A DNA stretch of 39,310 bases, from contig NZ_JARNTV010000036.1 in NCBI RefSeq assembly GCF_029433115.1, positions 1 to 39,310 on the forward strand, read 5' to 3'. This document shows, one piece after another, positions 18,280 through 27,023 of the stretch; position 1 is the stretch's first letter; the number at the start of each line of letters is the position of its first letter. The stretch comes from Sphingomonas sp. AOB5. GTDB lineage: Bacteria; Pseudomonadota; Alphaproteobacteria; Sphingomonadales; Sphingomonadaceae. The notes below the pieces were generated by a model, which ran no database searches, had not been told where the DNA came from, and saw nothing but the letters and a program-made list of their open reading frames with translations. Position numbers and translations under genes: made by a program.

Positions 18280-19904
18280 GCGCGAAGCTTCCCTTCGGCA
18301 GCAACGCCGACACCGGCCGCGCCGTGCGCCTGCCCGAAAAGGTCGACGAGGCGGGGTTGCTGGTCGGCTGGTCGCTCGAGCGCGACCATGCCCGGCCGCG
18401 GTTCGGCTTCGGCTATGGCGATCCTGCGATGCGGCAGGATTCGGGCATTCTCGATCCGGTCCTGCTCGATGGCGAAGGCCATCTGATCACCTTTGCGCCG
18501 ACCGGACAGGGCAAGGGCCGCAGCTGCATCATCCCCGCGCTGCTGCGCCATTCGGGGCCGGTGATCGTGATCGATCCCAAGGGCGAGAATGTGCAGGTCA
18601 CCGCGCGCCGCCGCCGCGAGTTGGGTCAGCAGGTGGTGGTGCTCGATCCGATGTGCGTCGCGTCGGACGGCAGCGGGCGGTTCAACCCGCTCGACTTGAT
18701 CGACGGCGAAAGCGTCGACGGCGTCGATCTGGCGGCGATGTTCGCCGCGGCGATGGTCGACGGCAAGGAAGATCCCGAGAACAGATATTGGTATCAGCGC
18801 GGCCAGCAATTGCTGATCGGCGTGATCCTGCACGTCGTGACCACCGCCCCGCACGGCGGCCGGACCTTCACCGCGGTGCGCGAGGCGCTGGCCCGGCTGG
18901 TGTCGGAGGCCGGGGATCCGGTCCCGATGCCGGGATCGATGCGCCATGAACTGGAGCATTCGCCGCATCCCGAAGCGCGGATGGCGGCGACCATCCTCGC
19001 CATCGGCGTGCAGCAGGGCGTCGGATCGATCCTGTCGATGGCGCAGGACGGCATCGATTTCCTGCGCGGCCCGCAGGTGGCGACCGCGACCGCGGCCAGC
19101 GATTTCGACATCGATGCAGTCACGCGCGGCGATCCGCTGTCCATCTATATCGTGCTGCCGCCGCACATGATGGAGAGCCATGGCCGGCTGTTGCGGCTGT
19201 GGATCATGGCGCTGATCTCGCTGATCACCCGCCGCCGCGCCCGGCCGGAGCGATCGACCCTGTTCCTGCTCGACGAAGCGGCGCAGCTCGGCACCCTGCC
19301 CCAGCTGCGCCAGGCAGTGACCTTGCTGCGCGGCTATGGCGTGCAGACCTGGAGCTTCTGGCAGGACGTCAGCCAGTTGCGGCTGCTCTACCCGCGCGAC
19401 TGGGAGACGATGCTCAACAATTGCGAGGTCGTGCAATGCTTCGGCGCGCTCAACATGCGCGCCGCCGCCACCATGGCAGAGATCACCGGCTATGGGCTGC
19501 CCGCCGCCGTGCTTGGCCTGACCGACGACGAGATGCTGTTGCAGATCGCGGGCGAGGAAGTGGTGGTCGCGCGCAAGCCGGACTATCTCAACGATCCCGC
19601 CTTCAAGGGCGCGTTCGACGCCAATCCGTTCCACGACAGCGCGCGCGAGGTGCTGCCGCCGCCAAGCCCGCGGATCAAGCTGTTCGAGCGCCGCCCGGAC
19701 GGGCCGCCGAGCCGCCCGCCGGCGCAGCTCGCCACGGTCGACGCGCCGGAACCGCCACTATTGGACGACATCCCTTTCTTCACGCCTCCGCCACGCAAGC
19801 GCGAGCGGCGCAACAGCACGCTCGACGATCTGGCGAAGCGGATCACCGGGCAGCCGATGCCGAAGCGGGAGGACGAGGGGACGGACGAAGCAGGAAAGGG
19901 CTGA
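18276..19904 (+). CDS. Soluble VirD4/TraG-like ATPase (type IV coupling protein family)
   Basis: A 542-residue ATPase of the conjugative coupling-protein (VirD4/TraG/TraD) family. Walker A is APTGQGKGRS (74-83), followed by the family DPKGENV motif (100-106) and a Walker B LFLLDEAAQLG near residue 330; FNPLDLI and TWSFWQDVSQL are further family-like stretches. Coupling proteins normally start with one or two membrane helices, but none is seen here; the residues before Walker A are hydrophilic. The tail beyond about residue 465 is Pro/Arg-rich and probably disordered. No relaxase, Mpf/T4SS or integrase gene is nearby, so conjugation is unlikely from this locus alone. The ATG overlaps the upstream stop and follows CCGGAGGC. 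Confidence 0.88.
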   Translation: MSAKLPFGSNADTGRAVRLPEKVDEAGLLVGWSLERDHARPRFGFGYGDPAMRQDSGILDPVLLDGEGHLITFAPTGQGKGRSCIIPALLRHSGPVIVIDPKGENVQVTARRRRELGQQVVVLDPMCVASDGSGRFNPLDLIDGESVDGVDLAAMFAAAMVDGKEDPENRYWYQRGQQLLIGVILHVVTTAPHGGRTFTAVREALARLVSEAGDPVPMPGSMRHELEHSPHPEARMAATILAIGVQQGVGSILSMAQDGIDFLRGPQVATATAASDFDIDAVTRGDPLSIYIVLPPHMMESHGRLLRLWIMALISLITRRRARPERSTLFLLDEAAQLGTLPQLRQAVTLLRGYGVQTWSFWQDVSQLRLLYPRDWETMLNNCEVVQCFGALNMRAAATMAEITGYGLPAAVLGLTDDEMLLQIAGEEVVVARKPDYLNDPAFKGAFDANPFHDSAREVLPPPSPRIKLFERRPDGPPSRPPAQLATVDAPEPPLLDDIPFFTPPPRKRERRNSTLDDLAKRITGQPMPKREDEGTDEAGKG

Positions 19905-19910
19905 GCGGCC

Positions 19911-21146
19911 TCAGCGGTGGTTGGCGACCACCGCGGCGACCACGCCCTGCATCAGCTCCTGCCGCTCCTTGATCGGGCGCGGCGTGTCGCCGATCATCAC
20001 CGCCACGGCATAGGACTTGCCGTCCGGCGCGACGAGGATGCCGACATCGTTATAGCCCGCCGTGCGCCCGCGCAGATCCTGCCCGGTGCCGGTCTTGTGG
20101 CCGAACTGCCAGCCGACAGGCACCGCGCCGCGCAGCCGCTGGCGGCCGGTGTGCGAGCTTTGCATCGTGCTGATCAGCCATGCGGTCGAGCTGGGCGACA
20201 GCAATTCGCCGCGCTGCAGCCGCGCCAGCGCATAGGCGATCGCATTGGGCGCCGCGCCGTCGGGCGGATCGGAGACATAGGTTTCGAACGCCGCCAGCCG
20301 CACGCCCGGCGCGAGCTGCGCACGCGCCTGCGAGAAGGCGTTGCCGCGCGAATATTCGGGCTTCCACTCGAGGCCCGCGGTCGCCGCCTGAAGCAGCTTT
20401 TCGCCCGGGCCGAAGCGGATCGCACCCAGCCCCTTGCGCGCGATGAAGTCGCGCACCGCCTGCGGACCGCCGACCAGCCGGAGCAGCTTGTCGTTGCAGG
20501 TATTGTCGCTCATCGTCATCGCGCGGCGCATGATCTCGCCGACGGTGGACGTATAGCCGACGCCGTCCTTCACCAGCGACGCCACCGGCTGGTGGAACAC
20601 GGTGAAATCGGCTTCGGTGATGGTGATCGGATCCTCGAGCCGGATGCGGCCCTGGTCGATCGCATCGAGCACGGTCATCGTGACCCACAGCTTGCTGACG
20701 CTCTGCTGGGGCAGCTTGAGATCGCCGTTCGAGGCGACGACCCAGCCTTCGTCGATGCTCATCACCGAGACACCGACGGTGCCGCTGAAATTCTTGGTCA
20801 GCGAGTCGATGATCGCGACCAGCGCCTGCGGAGCGGGCGCGGTGGGGGTGCGCGGCTTGACCGGCGCGTGGGAAACATTGGAGGCCATCGAAGTTTCGGA
20901 AGCCATGGCCGGGGGCACGAGCAGCGACACGCGCGAGCCGTCATGCACCGCACAGCCCATCAGCAGCGCCGGACCCAGGCCGCCGAGCGTCGCCGCCCGC
21001 TGCACATTGGTGAAGGGCGGTTGACCGGCCCACCAGCGGGCGAGCTCGTACCGCATCTTGGCGGCCTCGAGCGCCGCCTGTTCCTTAAGGTTCGCGAGTC
21101 GCGAAAAATTCGTCACGTTATCCGCCCCTTGCCCGCTTTCGACCAT
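19911..21146 (-). CDS. Class A beta-lactamase-like serine hydrolase with lipobox-like N-terminus
   Basis: The C-terminal ~300 residues carry the three beta-lactamase elements: SVSK (S149-K152), SDN (213-215) and KTG (351-353). A Glu-containing loop, GLEWKPEYSRGN (about 259-269), stands where class A enzymes have E166-x-x-x-N170, so deacylation may be possible. The N-terminus is unusual: about 50 charged residues (LKEQAALEAAKMRYELARWW), then a short hydrophobic run ending in LLMGC (Cys65), which resembles a lipobox with a very long n-region. A start at Met31 would shorten it. It may hydrolyse beta-lactams or be a related transpeptidase/esterase-like protein. The ATG at 21146 is a choice between several. 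Convergent with the TraG-like gene, 6 bp apart. Confidence 0.85.
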   Translation of the reverse strand: MVESGQGADNVTNFSRLANLKEQAALEAAKMRYELARWWAGQPPFTNVQRAATLGGLGPALLMGCAVHDGSRVSLLVPPAMASETSMASNVSHAPVKPRTPTAPAPQALVAIIDSLTKNFSGTVGVSVMSIDEGWVVASNGDLKLPQQSVSKLWVTMTVLDAIDQGRIRLEDPITITEADFTVFHQPVASLVKDGVGYTSTVGEIMRRAMTMSDNTCNDKLLRLVGGPQAVRDFIARKGLGAIRFGPGEKLLQAATAGLEWKPEYSRGNAFSQARAQLAPGVRLAAFETYVSDPPDGAAPNAIAYALARLQRGELLSPSSTAWLISTMQSSHTGRQRLRGAVPVGWQFGHKTGTGQDLRGRTAGYNDVGILVAPDGKSYAVAVMIGDTPRPIKERQELMQGVVAAVVANHR

Positions 21147-21308
21147 GCGGCGTCCGGACCCGATGCAAAAGTCCGCAATTGCCGCATTGCGACGATTCCC
21201 CCTTTTGTAGCGATGAAGCGTGAACAGGGCGGAAATGCCAAGCACCGGATTTCCCCGCAGGGAACCGTTTCGGGACAGGATACGGTAAACGCGCCGCGGC
21301 GTAGCAAC

Positions 21309-22751
21309 CTATTTGCGGCCGTCGTGGCGCCTCAGGAACCGGTCGATATCGTGCTGTGCATCGGCGGGCGACGGGGTGCAGCCACCCTCGCGCCGGTACA
21401 CGCAATAGTCGCGCGTGCGGTTGCTACCGCATCCGGCGAGACGATAACCGGTCAGGTCGGCCTCGCGCTCGCCCGGCGCCACCACCACGTTGAACGCGCG
21501 CGATTGCAGCGCGGCAGGCGCGTCGCCATCGTCATATTGATAGATCGGCAGGTCGCGGCGGAACAGCGTGTGGCTGGCGGCCAGCACATGGCGGCTGCGA
21601 TACAGCGCCACGCCGCAAATGCCGGGCTGCTGCCCTGCGATCCGCCATGCCGCGATCAGCCGCCCGCTATTGCCCCATTGCGATGCCGACGCGCCCAGTG
21701 CCCCGCACAATCCCGACAGCAAGAACCAGCCCGCGCCCAGCGCCACCACCGCCCGCCGCGCGGCGAAGCGCCGCTGGAGCAGGTCGACGCTGCCGATCGC
21801 CGCCAGCACCACCAGGATCGAGGTGGACAGCAGGATGAAGCGATATTCCTTGTGCGGGATCATCGAATGGAGCGCGATATTGACGATCGCCGCCGCGAAC
21901 AGCACCGGATAGCGCCGCGCCGCCAGCCCCGCGAGGCCGAGGATGAGGAACAGCGCCGGCCCCCACAGCTCCCACAGCGCCTGAAGATACCACCATGCCG
22001 GCGACACGCCGAACATCGCGCTGCGATTCTCGATCAGGTTCGACTGGAGGTTGCGGAACATCCACAGGAACGGCGTGGCGCCCATCGCCAGCTCGGCCAG
22101 CGCGCTGATCGCCGCCGCCGCGACGCCGCCCAGCAGCATCGGCTTCCACCGCGCCAGATCGGTCCGCGCCATGCCGATCGCCAGCACCGCGACGGAAGGC
22201 GCATATTGGAAGCGGACGAGACAGCACAGGCCGAGCATCAACCCGGCAATCACGAAGCGGCGCGGGCGCGTCTCTCCCGACAGCAACCATGCCGCGCCGA
22301 GGAACAGCGCGGTCGCAATCGGCTCCGACAGGGTGCGCGGGCCGAAATAGATCCATTCGTACCAGATCGCCCCGACGAACGCCGCGACCAGCCCATGGGT
22401 GCGCGACACGCGCCAGCCCAGCCCGGCGGCGCCCGCGATCCCGATCATCGCGATACCGACGCACACCAGCCGCGGCAGGATGATGTCGAGGCCCGATTGC
22501 GGCGCGATCGCCTGACCCAGCCCCATCGGCCCCGCCAGCCCCACCGGCACCAGCCAGGATCGCATGCCGAGGCCCGCTTCCCAGGTCCGCACCCATTGCT
22601 CGCCCAGCACGTGCCGGGCGGGCTCGAGATATTGCCACAGCTCGTCGGCGTGATGGATCGGCGGCCAGAATGCCACGGCGATGCGCAGCACCAATGCCAG
22701 CGCTACGATGCCGAGGAGCGCGCGATCGGCGGTTCGCAGCCGCTCGATCAC
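21309..22751 (-). CDS. GT22-like (ALG9/PIG-B type) membrane glycosyltransferase
   Basis: A 480-residue polytopic membrane protein with roughly ten hydrophobic segments. An acidic motif early in the first loop (HHADELWQYLEPA), then GPRTLSEPIATAL and later HKEYRFILLSTS are the arrangement I associate with the GT22 family, whose members use polyprenyl-phosphate mannose in eukaryotes (ALG9, ALG12, PIG-B). The C-terminal ~110 residues are soluble with four cysteines. The donor and acceptor are unknown here. The GTG start at 22751 shares bases with the nadB stop (GTGA), so it is translationally coupled to nadB, an odd pair metabolically. Confidence 0.75.
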   Translation of the reverse strand: MIERLRTADRALLGIVALALVLRIAVAFWPPIHHADELWQYLEPARHVLGEQWVRTWEAGLGMRSWLVPVGLAGPMGLGQAIAPQSGLDIILPRLVCVGIAMIGIAGAAGLGWRVSRTHGLVAAFVGAIWYEWIYFGPRTLSEPIATALFLGAAWLLSGETRPRRFVIAGLMLGLCCLVRFQYAPSVAVLAIGMARTDLARWKPMLLGGVAAAAISALAELAMGATPFLWMFRNLQSNLIENRSAMFGVSPAWWYLQALWELWGPALFLILGLAGLAARRYPVLFAAAIVNIALHSMIPHKEYRFILLSTSILVVLAAIGSVDLLQRRFAARRAVVALGAGWFLLSGLCGALGASASQWGNSGRLIAAWRIAGQQPGICGVALYRSRHVLAASHTLFRRDLPIYQYDDGDAPAALQSRAFNVVVAPGEREADLTGYRLAGCGSNRTRDYCVYRREGGCTPSPADAQHDIDRFLRRHDGRK

Positions 22752-24343
22752 GGAACGAGGACCGTATCGACCGCCTCGGGCAGCGTTTCGGGATAGTCGA
22801 TCGTATAGTGCAGCCCGCGGCTCTCATGCCGGTGCAGCGCGGAGCGGACGATCAGGTCGGCGCTTTCCAGCAGGTTGCGCAGCTCGATCAGGTCGGCGGT
22901 CACGCGGAAATGGCCGTAATAGTCGTTCACTTCCTCGCGCAGCAGCTTGATGCGGTGCGCGGCGCGTTCGAGCCGCTTGGTCGAACGGACGATGCCGACA
23001 TAGTTCCACATGAACCGCCTGATCTCGGTCCAGTTCTGCTTGATGACCACTTCCTCGTCGGAATCGGTCACGCGGCTTTCGTCCCACGGACGGATCGGCG
23101 GCGGTTCAGGAAAAGCTTCCCAGTTCGCCGCGATGTGGCTGGCCGCGCTTTCGCCGAACACGAAGCATTCGAGCAGGCTGTTGGACGCGAGGCGATTGGC
23201 GCCGTGCAGTCCCGACTGGGTGCATTCGCCCGCGGCATACAGCCCGGGCAGGTCGGTCCGCCCGTCGCGGTCGATCACGATCCCGCCACAGGTATAATGC
23301 TGGGCCGGGACGACCGGGATCGGCTCCTTCGTCATGTCGATGCCGAGGCCGATCAGCTTTTCGTAGATGTTCGGGAAGTGGGTCTTCACGAACTCGGGCG
23401 GCTGATGGCTGATGTCGAGATGGACGTAATCGAGGCCGTAGCGCTTGATCTCGGCGTCGATCGCGCGGGCCACCACGTCGCGCGGCGCCAGCTCCATCCG
23501 CGCCGCGTCATAATAGGTCATGAAGCGCTTGCCGGTCTGCGGATTGATCAGCCGCCCACCCTCGCCGCGCACCGCTTCGGTGATCAGGAAGTTCTTGACC
23601 TCCAGATTGTAGAGGCAGGTCGGGTGGAACTGCATGAATTCCATGTTCGAGATGCGCGCGCCCGCACGCCATGCCATCGCGATCCCGTCCCCGGTCGCCC
23701 CGCGCGGCGCGGTGGAGAACAGATAGGTCCGCCCCGCCCCGCCGGTCGCCAATACGGTCGCCCGCGCGGTGAACAGCTCGACCCGGCTGGTCGCGCGGTT
23801 GAGCGCATAGACGCCCCACACATTGCCCGCGCCCGAATAGCGCGCCTCATGCCGGCTGGTGGCAAGGTCGATCACCACCATGTCGGGCACGAGCGTAATG
23901 TTCGGATTGGCGCGCGCGGCCTTCAGCAGGGCCTCCTGCACCGCCCATCCGGTCGCATCGTCGACATGGACGATCCGGCGATGGCTGTGCCCGCCCTCGC
24001 GCGTCAGATGCAGCGTGTCGCCATCCTGATTGAACGGCACGCCGAGCTTGCCGAGCTGCGCGATGGCGGCAGGCGCGCTTTCGACCACGAACTCGACCAC
24101 GTCGCGGTCGTTAAGCCCGGCGCCCGCGACCATCGTGTCCTCGACATGGTTCTCGAACGTATCGCCCGGCTCCAGCACCGCGGCGATCCCGCCCTGCGCC
24201 CAGGCGGTCGATCCTTCGTTGAGCTGTCCCTTGGCCAGCACCGTGACCTTGAACCGCGAGGCGAGGTTCAGCGCCGCGGTGAGACCGGCAGCACCGGAGC
24301 CGATGATGAGGATGTCGCTGTTGCGTTGCTCGTTGCCGGCCAA
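22748..24343 (-). CDS. nadB: L-aspartate oxidase
   Basis: A 531-residue FAD enzyme that oxidises L-aspartate to iminoaspartate in de novo NAD synthesis. The N-terminal dinucleotide motif is DILIIGSGAAGLTAAL; GSTAWAQGGIAA, REGGHSHRRIVHVDDATG, EAVRGEGGRLIN and HYTCGGIVIDRDGRTDLPGL follow in the usual order, with the fumarate reductase-like helical C-terminal domain. I chose a TTG start at 24343 because AAGGAG lies seven bases before it and the FAD motif begins 9 residues later; further upstream in-frame sequence is Arg/Pro-rich noise. nadA and nadC are not in the window. The stop overlaps the GT22 gene. Confidence 0.95.
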   Translation of the reverse strand: MAGNEQRNSDILIIGSGAAGLTAALNLASRFKVTVLAKGQLNEGSTAWAQGGIAAVLEPGDTFENHVEDTMVAGAGLNDRDVVEFVVESAPAAIAQLGKLGVPFNQDGDTLHLTREGGHSHRRIVHVDDATGWAVQEALLKAARANPNITLVPDMVVIDLATSRHEARYSGAGNVWGVYALNRATSRVELFTARATVLATGGAGRTYLFSTAPRGATGDGIAMAWRAGARISNMEFMQFHPTCLYNLEVKNFLITEAVRGEGGRLINPQTGKRFMTYYDAARMELAPRDVVARAIDAEIKRYGLDYVHLDISHQPPEFVKTHFPNIYEKLIGLGIDMTKEPIPVVPAQHYTCGGIVIDRDGRTDLPGLYAAGECTQSGLHGANRLASNSLLECFVFGESAASHIAANWEAFPEPPPIRPWDESRVTDSDEEVVIKQNWTEIRRFMWNYVGIVRSTKRLERAAHRIKLLREEVNDYYGHFRVTADLIELRNLLESADLIVRSALHRHESRGLHYTIDYPETLPEAVDTVLVP

Positions 24344-24435
24344 GTCCGTCTCCTTGCGGCCGGCTATCGCGCCTGCCGAGCGGGTGCGCAATGGGCGGCT
24401 TCTTCTGGCGGCCCCAGTCCTGCTATCGCAGCGCC

Positions 24436-25428
24436 ATGACCGAAAGCCGCCGCGCCGAACTCGATCGCCGACTGGCCGGCATGCGCGCACGCAAGCGCGA
24501 CCAGGCCAGGCAGGACTGGGACGAGAGCCTGCGCCAGGCCCTGGCTCCGATCCTCGATCCGCTGGAAATGGCGGGCGAGCCGCATGCGCTGGTTCCCATG
24601 TCGCAGGTCCGCGACTGGATTCCCGGCTGGGTGCCGTGGGGTTGGTCGGAAATGCCTTGGCATCTGGCCCCGGTCGCGCGTGGCCTGCGCTGGTGGCCAC
24701 TCGATACGCCCGAGCCCGATATCGCGCTGCGCGACGCCACCGCTGCCGAGTGGCTCGACGCGCTGGCCGACAACGAGACGCCGGTGCTGATCGTCTATGA
24801 GGATTATTGGACCGCGCTGCGCGTGTCGAAGGCGGTCGCACTGCGCCATCTGCCCGCCGCGCTGGCGGCAATGCCCGAATATCGCGACGTCTGGATCCTG
24901 TCCCCGCCGCACGACTGGATCATCCGGCTCGACATGACCGGGGTCATCGAAGCGTATGAGGGCAAGCCGCCGAGCGCGAGCGATCTGGCCACCGCCCATG
25001 CCGCCCGCCGCGCAGGACGGCGCGAACTGCTGCCCGATCTGCGCCGGATCGCGACCGCCGGCATCCGCTATCGGCTCGACTATCCCGAAGACCCGGCCTA
25101 TGCGCGCTGGCCCGGCCCCGGTCCCTTCCGCCCGCGCTGGGACCAGCTGACCGAAACGCTGCGCTTCGATATGCGCGCCGATCCCGAAGCGCGCGATATG
25201 GCCGCATATGATTTCGTCGCGGCACGGCCCGGCGATACGCTCCGGATGCAGCTCCATTATCAGTCGACCAGTGCGTGCCGCGTGCCCGATATCCTGATCC
25301 GCCGTCAGGCGTTCCTCGACCGGCCCGGCATGGTGATCGACAGTTTCCGCCGCCCGTTCCTCATCCGCGGCGAAGGCGCCGAATGGCTGCTCGAAATCGG
25401 CCCGGTGATGATGCGCGGCGCGGGCTGA
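24436..25428 (+). CDS. Unrecognised cytoplasmic protein, 330 aa
   Basis: A 330-residue protein without signal peptide or membrane segment. It starts with a charged helix (ESRRAELDRRLAGMRARKRDQARQ), then Trp-rich sequence (VRDWIPGWVPWGWSEMPWHL, GLRWWPLD) and an alpha/beta part (TPVLIVYEDYWTALRVSKAV). The C-terminal part is strand-rich (FLIRGEGAEWLLEIG). No catalytic motif is evident. It is divergent from nadB, 92 bp apart, and ends 3 bp from the convergent small gene at 25432. The ATG at 24436 lacks a strong Shine-Dalgarno. Confidence 0.75.
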   Translation: MTESRRAELDRRLAGMRARKRDQARQDWDESLRQALAPILDPLEMAGEPHALVPMSQVRDWIPGWVPWGWSEMPWHLAPVARGLRWWPLDTPEPDIALRDATAAEWLDALADNETPVLIVYEDYWTALRVSKAVALRHLPAALAAMPEYRDVWILSPPHDWIIRLDMTGVIEAYEGKPPSASDLATAHAARRAGRRELLPDLRRIATAGIRYRLDYPEDPAYARWPGPGPFRPRWDQLTETLRFDMRADPEARDMAAYDFVAARPGDTLRMQLHYQSTSACRVPDILIRRQAFLDRPGMVIDSFRRPFLIRGEGAEWLLEIGPVMMRGAG

Positions 25429-25431
25429 CCC

Positions 25432-25617
25432 TCAGCGGGAATCCGATGCTCCGCCCAGCATCACGACAATCGACGCCTCATCGACTTCAACCCGTTCGAG
25501 CAAGCGCCGCATCGACAAGAGATCGCTCTGTTCACGCGCGGCATCAAATTGCTCAAGCAGGCCGAGCGCAAACAACCGCTCGTTCACCGTCATCCCCGCA
25601 AGATCGGGTTCAGCCAT
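25432..25617 (-). CDS. Small hypothetical protein, 61 aa (second gene of a coupled pair)
   Basis: A 61-residue acidic helical protein (VNERLFALGLLEQFDAAREQ, SMRRLLERVEVDE). It may start at the ATG at 25617 or eight codons later at Met9, after which it reads like a compact three-helix protein. No function is known to me. The first ATG lies within the last eight bases of the upstream gene, so translation is likely coupled. The amphipathic helices would suit a small partner or antitoxin-like subunit, a guess only. Confidence 0.6.
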   Translation of the reverse strand: MAEPDLAGMTVNERLFALGLLEQFDAAREQSDLLSMRRLLERVEVDEASIVVMLGGASDSR

Positions 25618-25999
25618 TCAGAACACATTCCAAAGCCGTACCCTTTTCGGTCGGGACCAGCCGCGCCGGTCCACCCCTCGGTCCAACCCGGAAGCCCGCG
25701 GCTGTCAGTACGGCTCTTACCTGCTCGATCGGTGCCGCGAAAACGACCCCGACGGTGCGCTGCCCGCTGTCATGACGTTCGGACAACTGGATGGCTGTCA
25801 CCGCAAGGCCATGCCAGCTACCAGAGATACCCATGCTCTCGGATCGATAGGACTGCGCTCGCACCGAAGCATAGTCCCTGCGCACGCCATGATAGCGCGG
25901 CGCCAGTTCCGGTCCTCCGGAGCGCTGCGACCATAGTTGGTCGAGTATCTGTGTAAATTCCGGTGCCGGCACGCAGCGCGCTGGATTCTCAAAGGCCAT
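25610..25999 (-). CDS. Hypothetical protein, 129 aa (first gene of a coupled pair)
   Basis: About 129 residues, soluble, with N-terminal APEFTQILDQLWSQRSGG, a Ser/Tyr-rich centre (YASVRAQSYRSESMG), and a C-terminal GVVFAAPIEQVRAVLTAAGFRVGPRGGPARLV. The last stretch reads as a beta-alpha-beta unit. No family recognised. The start is the ATG at 25999, without clear Shine-Dalgarno. It overlaps the 61-residue gene by 8 bp and is 63 bp downstream of the ABC ATPase gene on the same strand, so it may belong to that transcript. Confidence 0.6.
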   Translation of the reverse strand: MAFENPARCVPAPEFTQILDQLWSQRSGGPELAPRYHGVRRDYASVRAQSYRSESMGISGSWHGLAVTAIQLSERHDSGQRTVGVVFAAPIEQVRAVLTAAGFRVGPRGGPARLVPTEKGTALECVLNG

Positions 26000-26062
26000 C
26001 AACCGAGCGCAACCGGCTCTTCGGCCGGAAGCGCCATCGCCAGCATGGCGAACGCGTATATA

Positions 26063-26986
26063 TTACCCATTCGCCGCCCGGGTCAGGTTCAGGAACACAT
26101 CCTCCAGATCGGCTTCGCGCGTGCTCACATCGACGATGCCGTAGCCGTCCTTCTGCACCGCATCGAGCACCTGCCCGGCATTCGCCTGATCCTTGCGATA
26201 GGTGATCACCAGCGTGCGTTCGCCCTTCATCTCGATCTTCTGGAAGCAGCTGGCCGAAGGCGGTGCGGGCACGTCGCGGTCGACGGTCACCTCAACCACC
26301 TTTTCCTGTGCCATGCCGATCAGGTCGCGGGTGGGCTTGTTCGCGATCAGCTTGCCATGGTTGATGATCGCGATCCGGTCGCAAAGCTGCTCGGCTTCCT
26401 CCAGATAATGCGTCGTCAGCACCACCGTCACGCCGCGCTGGTTCAGCTCGCGGACATAGGCCCAGAGCTGCTGGCGAAGCTCGACATCGACGCCCGCGGT
26501 CGGCTCGTCCAGCACCAGCACCGGGGGCGAATGGACCATCGCCTTGGCCACCATCAGCCGGCGCTTCATGCCGCCCGAAAGCGTGCGCGCATAGGCATGC
26601 GCCTTGTCCTCCAGATGCACCGCGCGCAGCAGCTCCATCGAGCGGCGCTTCTCCTTCGGCACGCCGTACAGGCCAGCCTGGATCTCCAGCGTCTCGAGCG
26701 GCGAGAAGAAGGGATCGAACAGGATCTCCTGATTGACGATACCGATGCTCGCCTTGGCGTTGCGCGGGTGCTGATCGATGTCGAAGCCCCAGATCACCGC
26801 CTTGCCGTCGGTCTTGTTGACGAGTCCCGCCAGGATGTTGATCAGCGTCGACTTGCCCGCGCCATTGGGGCCGAGCAGCCCGAACACCGAACCCTGCGGC
26901 ACATCGAAACTCACGCCATCAAGCGCGCGCTTGCCGCCGGAATAGGTCTTGCAGAGACCCTCGATCGCTATCGCCGCATTGGTCAT
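26063..26986 (-). CDS. ABC transporter ATP-binding protein (ABC-2/YadG-like)
   Basis: A 307-residue ATPase subunit of an ABC exporter. Walker A is GPNGAGKST, the Q-loop is in IGIVNQEILF, the ABC signature reads LSGGMKRRL, Walker B is VLVLDEPTAG with the switch His in LTTHYLEEAE. The single nucleotide-binding domain followed by about 90 residues fits the YadG/NodI/CcmA-type families that pair with an ABC-2 permease. No permease gene is adjacent, so its partner must be elsewhere. It lies 37 bp downstream of the kinase-TIR gene on the same strand and could share its transcript. Confidence 0.92.
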   Translation of the reverse strand: MTNAAIAIEGLCKTYSGGKRALDGVSFDVPQGSVFGLLGPNGAGKSTLINILAGLVNKTDGKAVIWGFDIDQHPRNAKASIGIVNQEILFDPFFSPLETLEIQAGLYGVPKEKRRSMELLRAVHLEDKAHAYARTLSGGMKRRLMVAKAMVHSPPVLVLDEPTAGVDVELRQQLWAYVRELNQRGVTVVLTTHYLEEAEQLCDRIAIINHGKLIANKPTRDLIGMAQEKVVEVTVDRDVPAPPSASCFQKIEMKGERTLVITYRKDQANAGQVLDAVQKDGYGIVDVSTREADLEDVFLNLTRAANG

Positions 26987-27023
26987 GGCCGCGGCATAGG
27001 CCAGCCGCGGACGAAGGCAAGCG

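Noticed and set aside
17596..19904. Conjugative or integrative element suggested by a TraG-like gene
   Set aside because: No relaxase, T4SS, integrase, tRNA target or flanking direct repeats are visible, and both flanks are chromosomal-type genes.
19917..22796. Open frame of about 960 codons on the plus strand across the beta-lactamase and GT22 genes
   Set aside because: It spans two recognisable minus-strand genes and the gap between them, and has a repetitive Arg/His/Gln/Ala composition without motifs.
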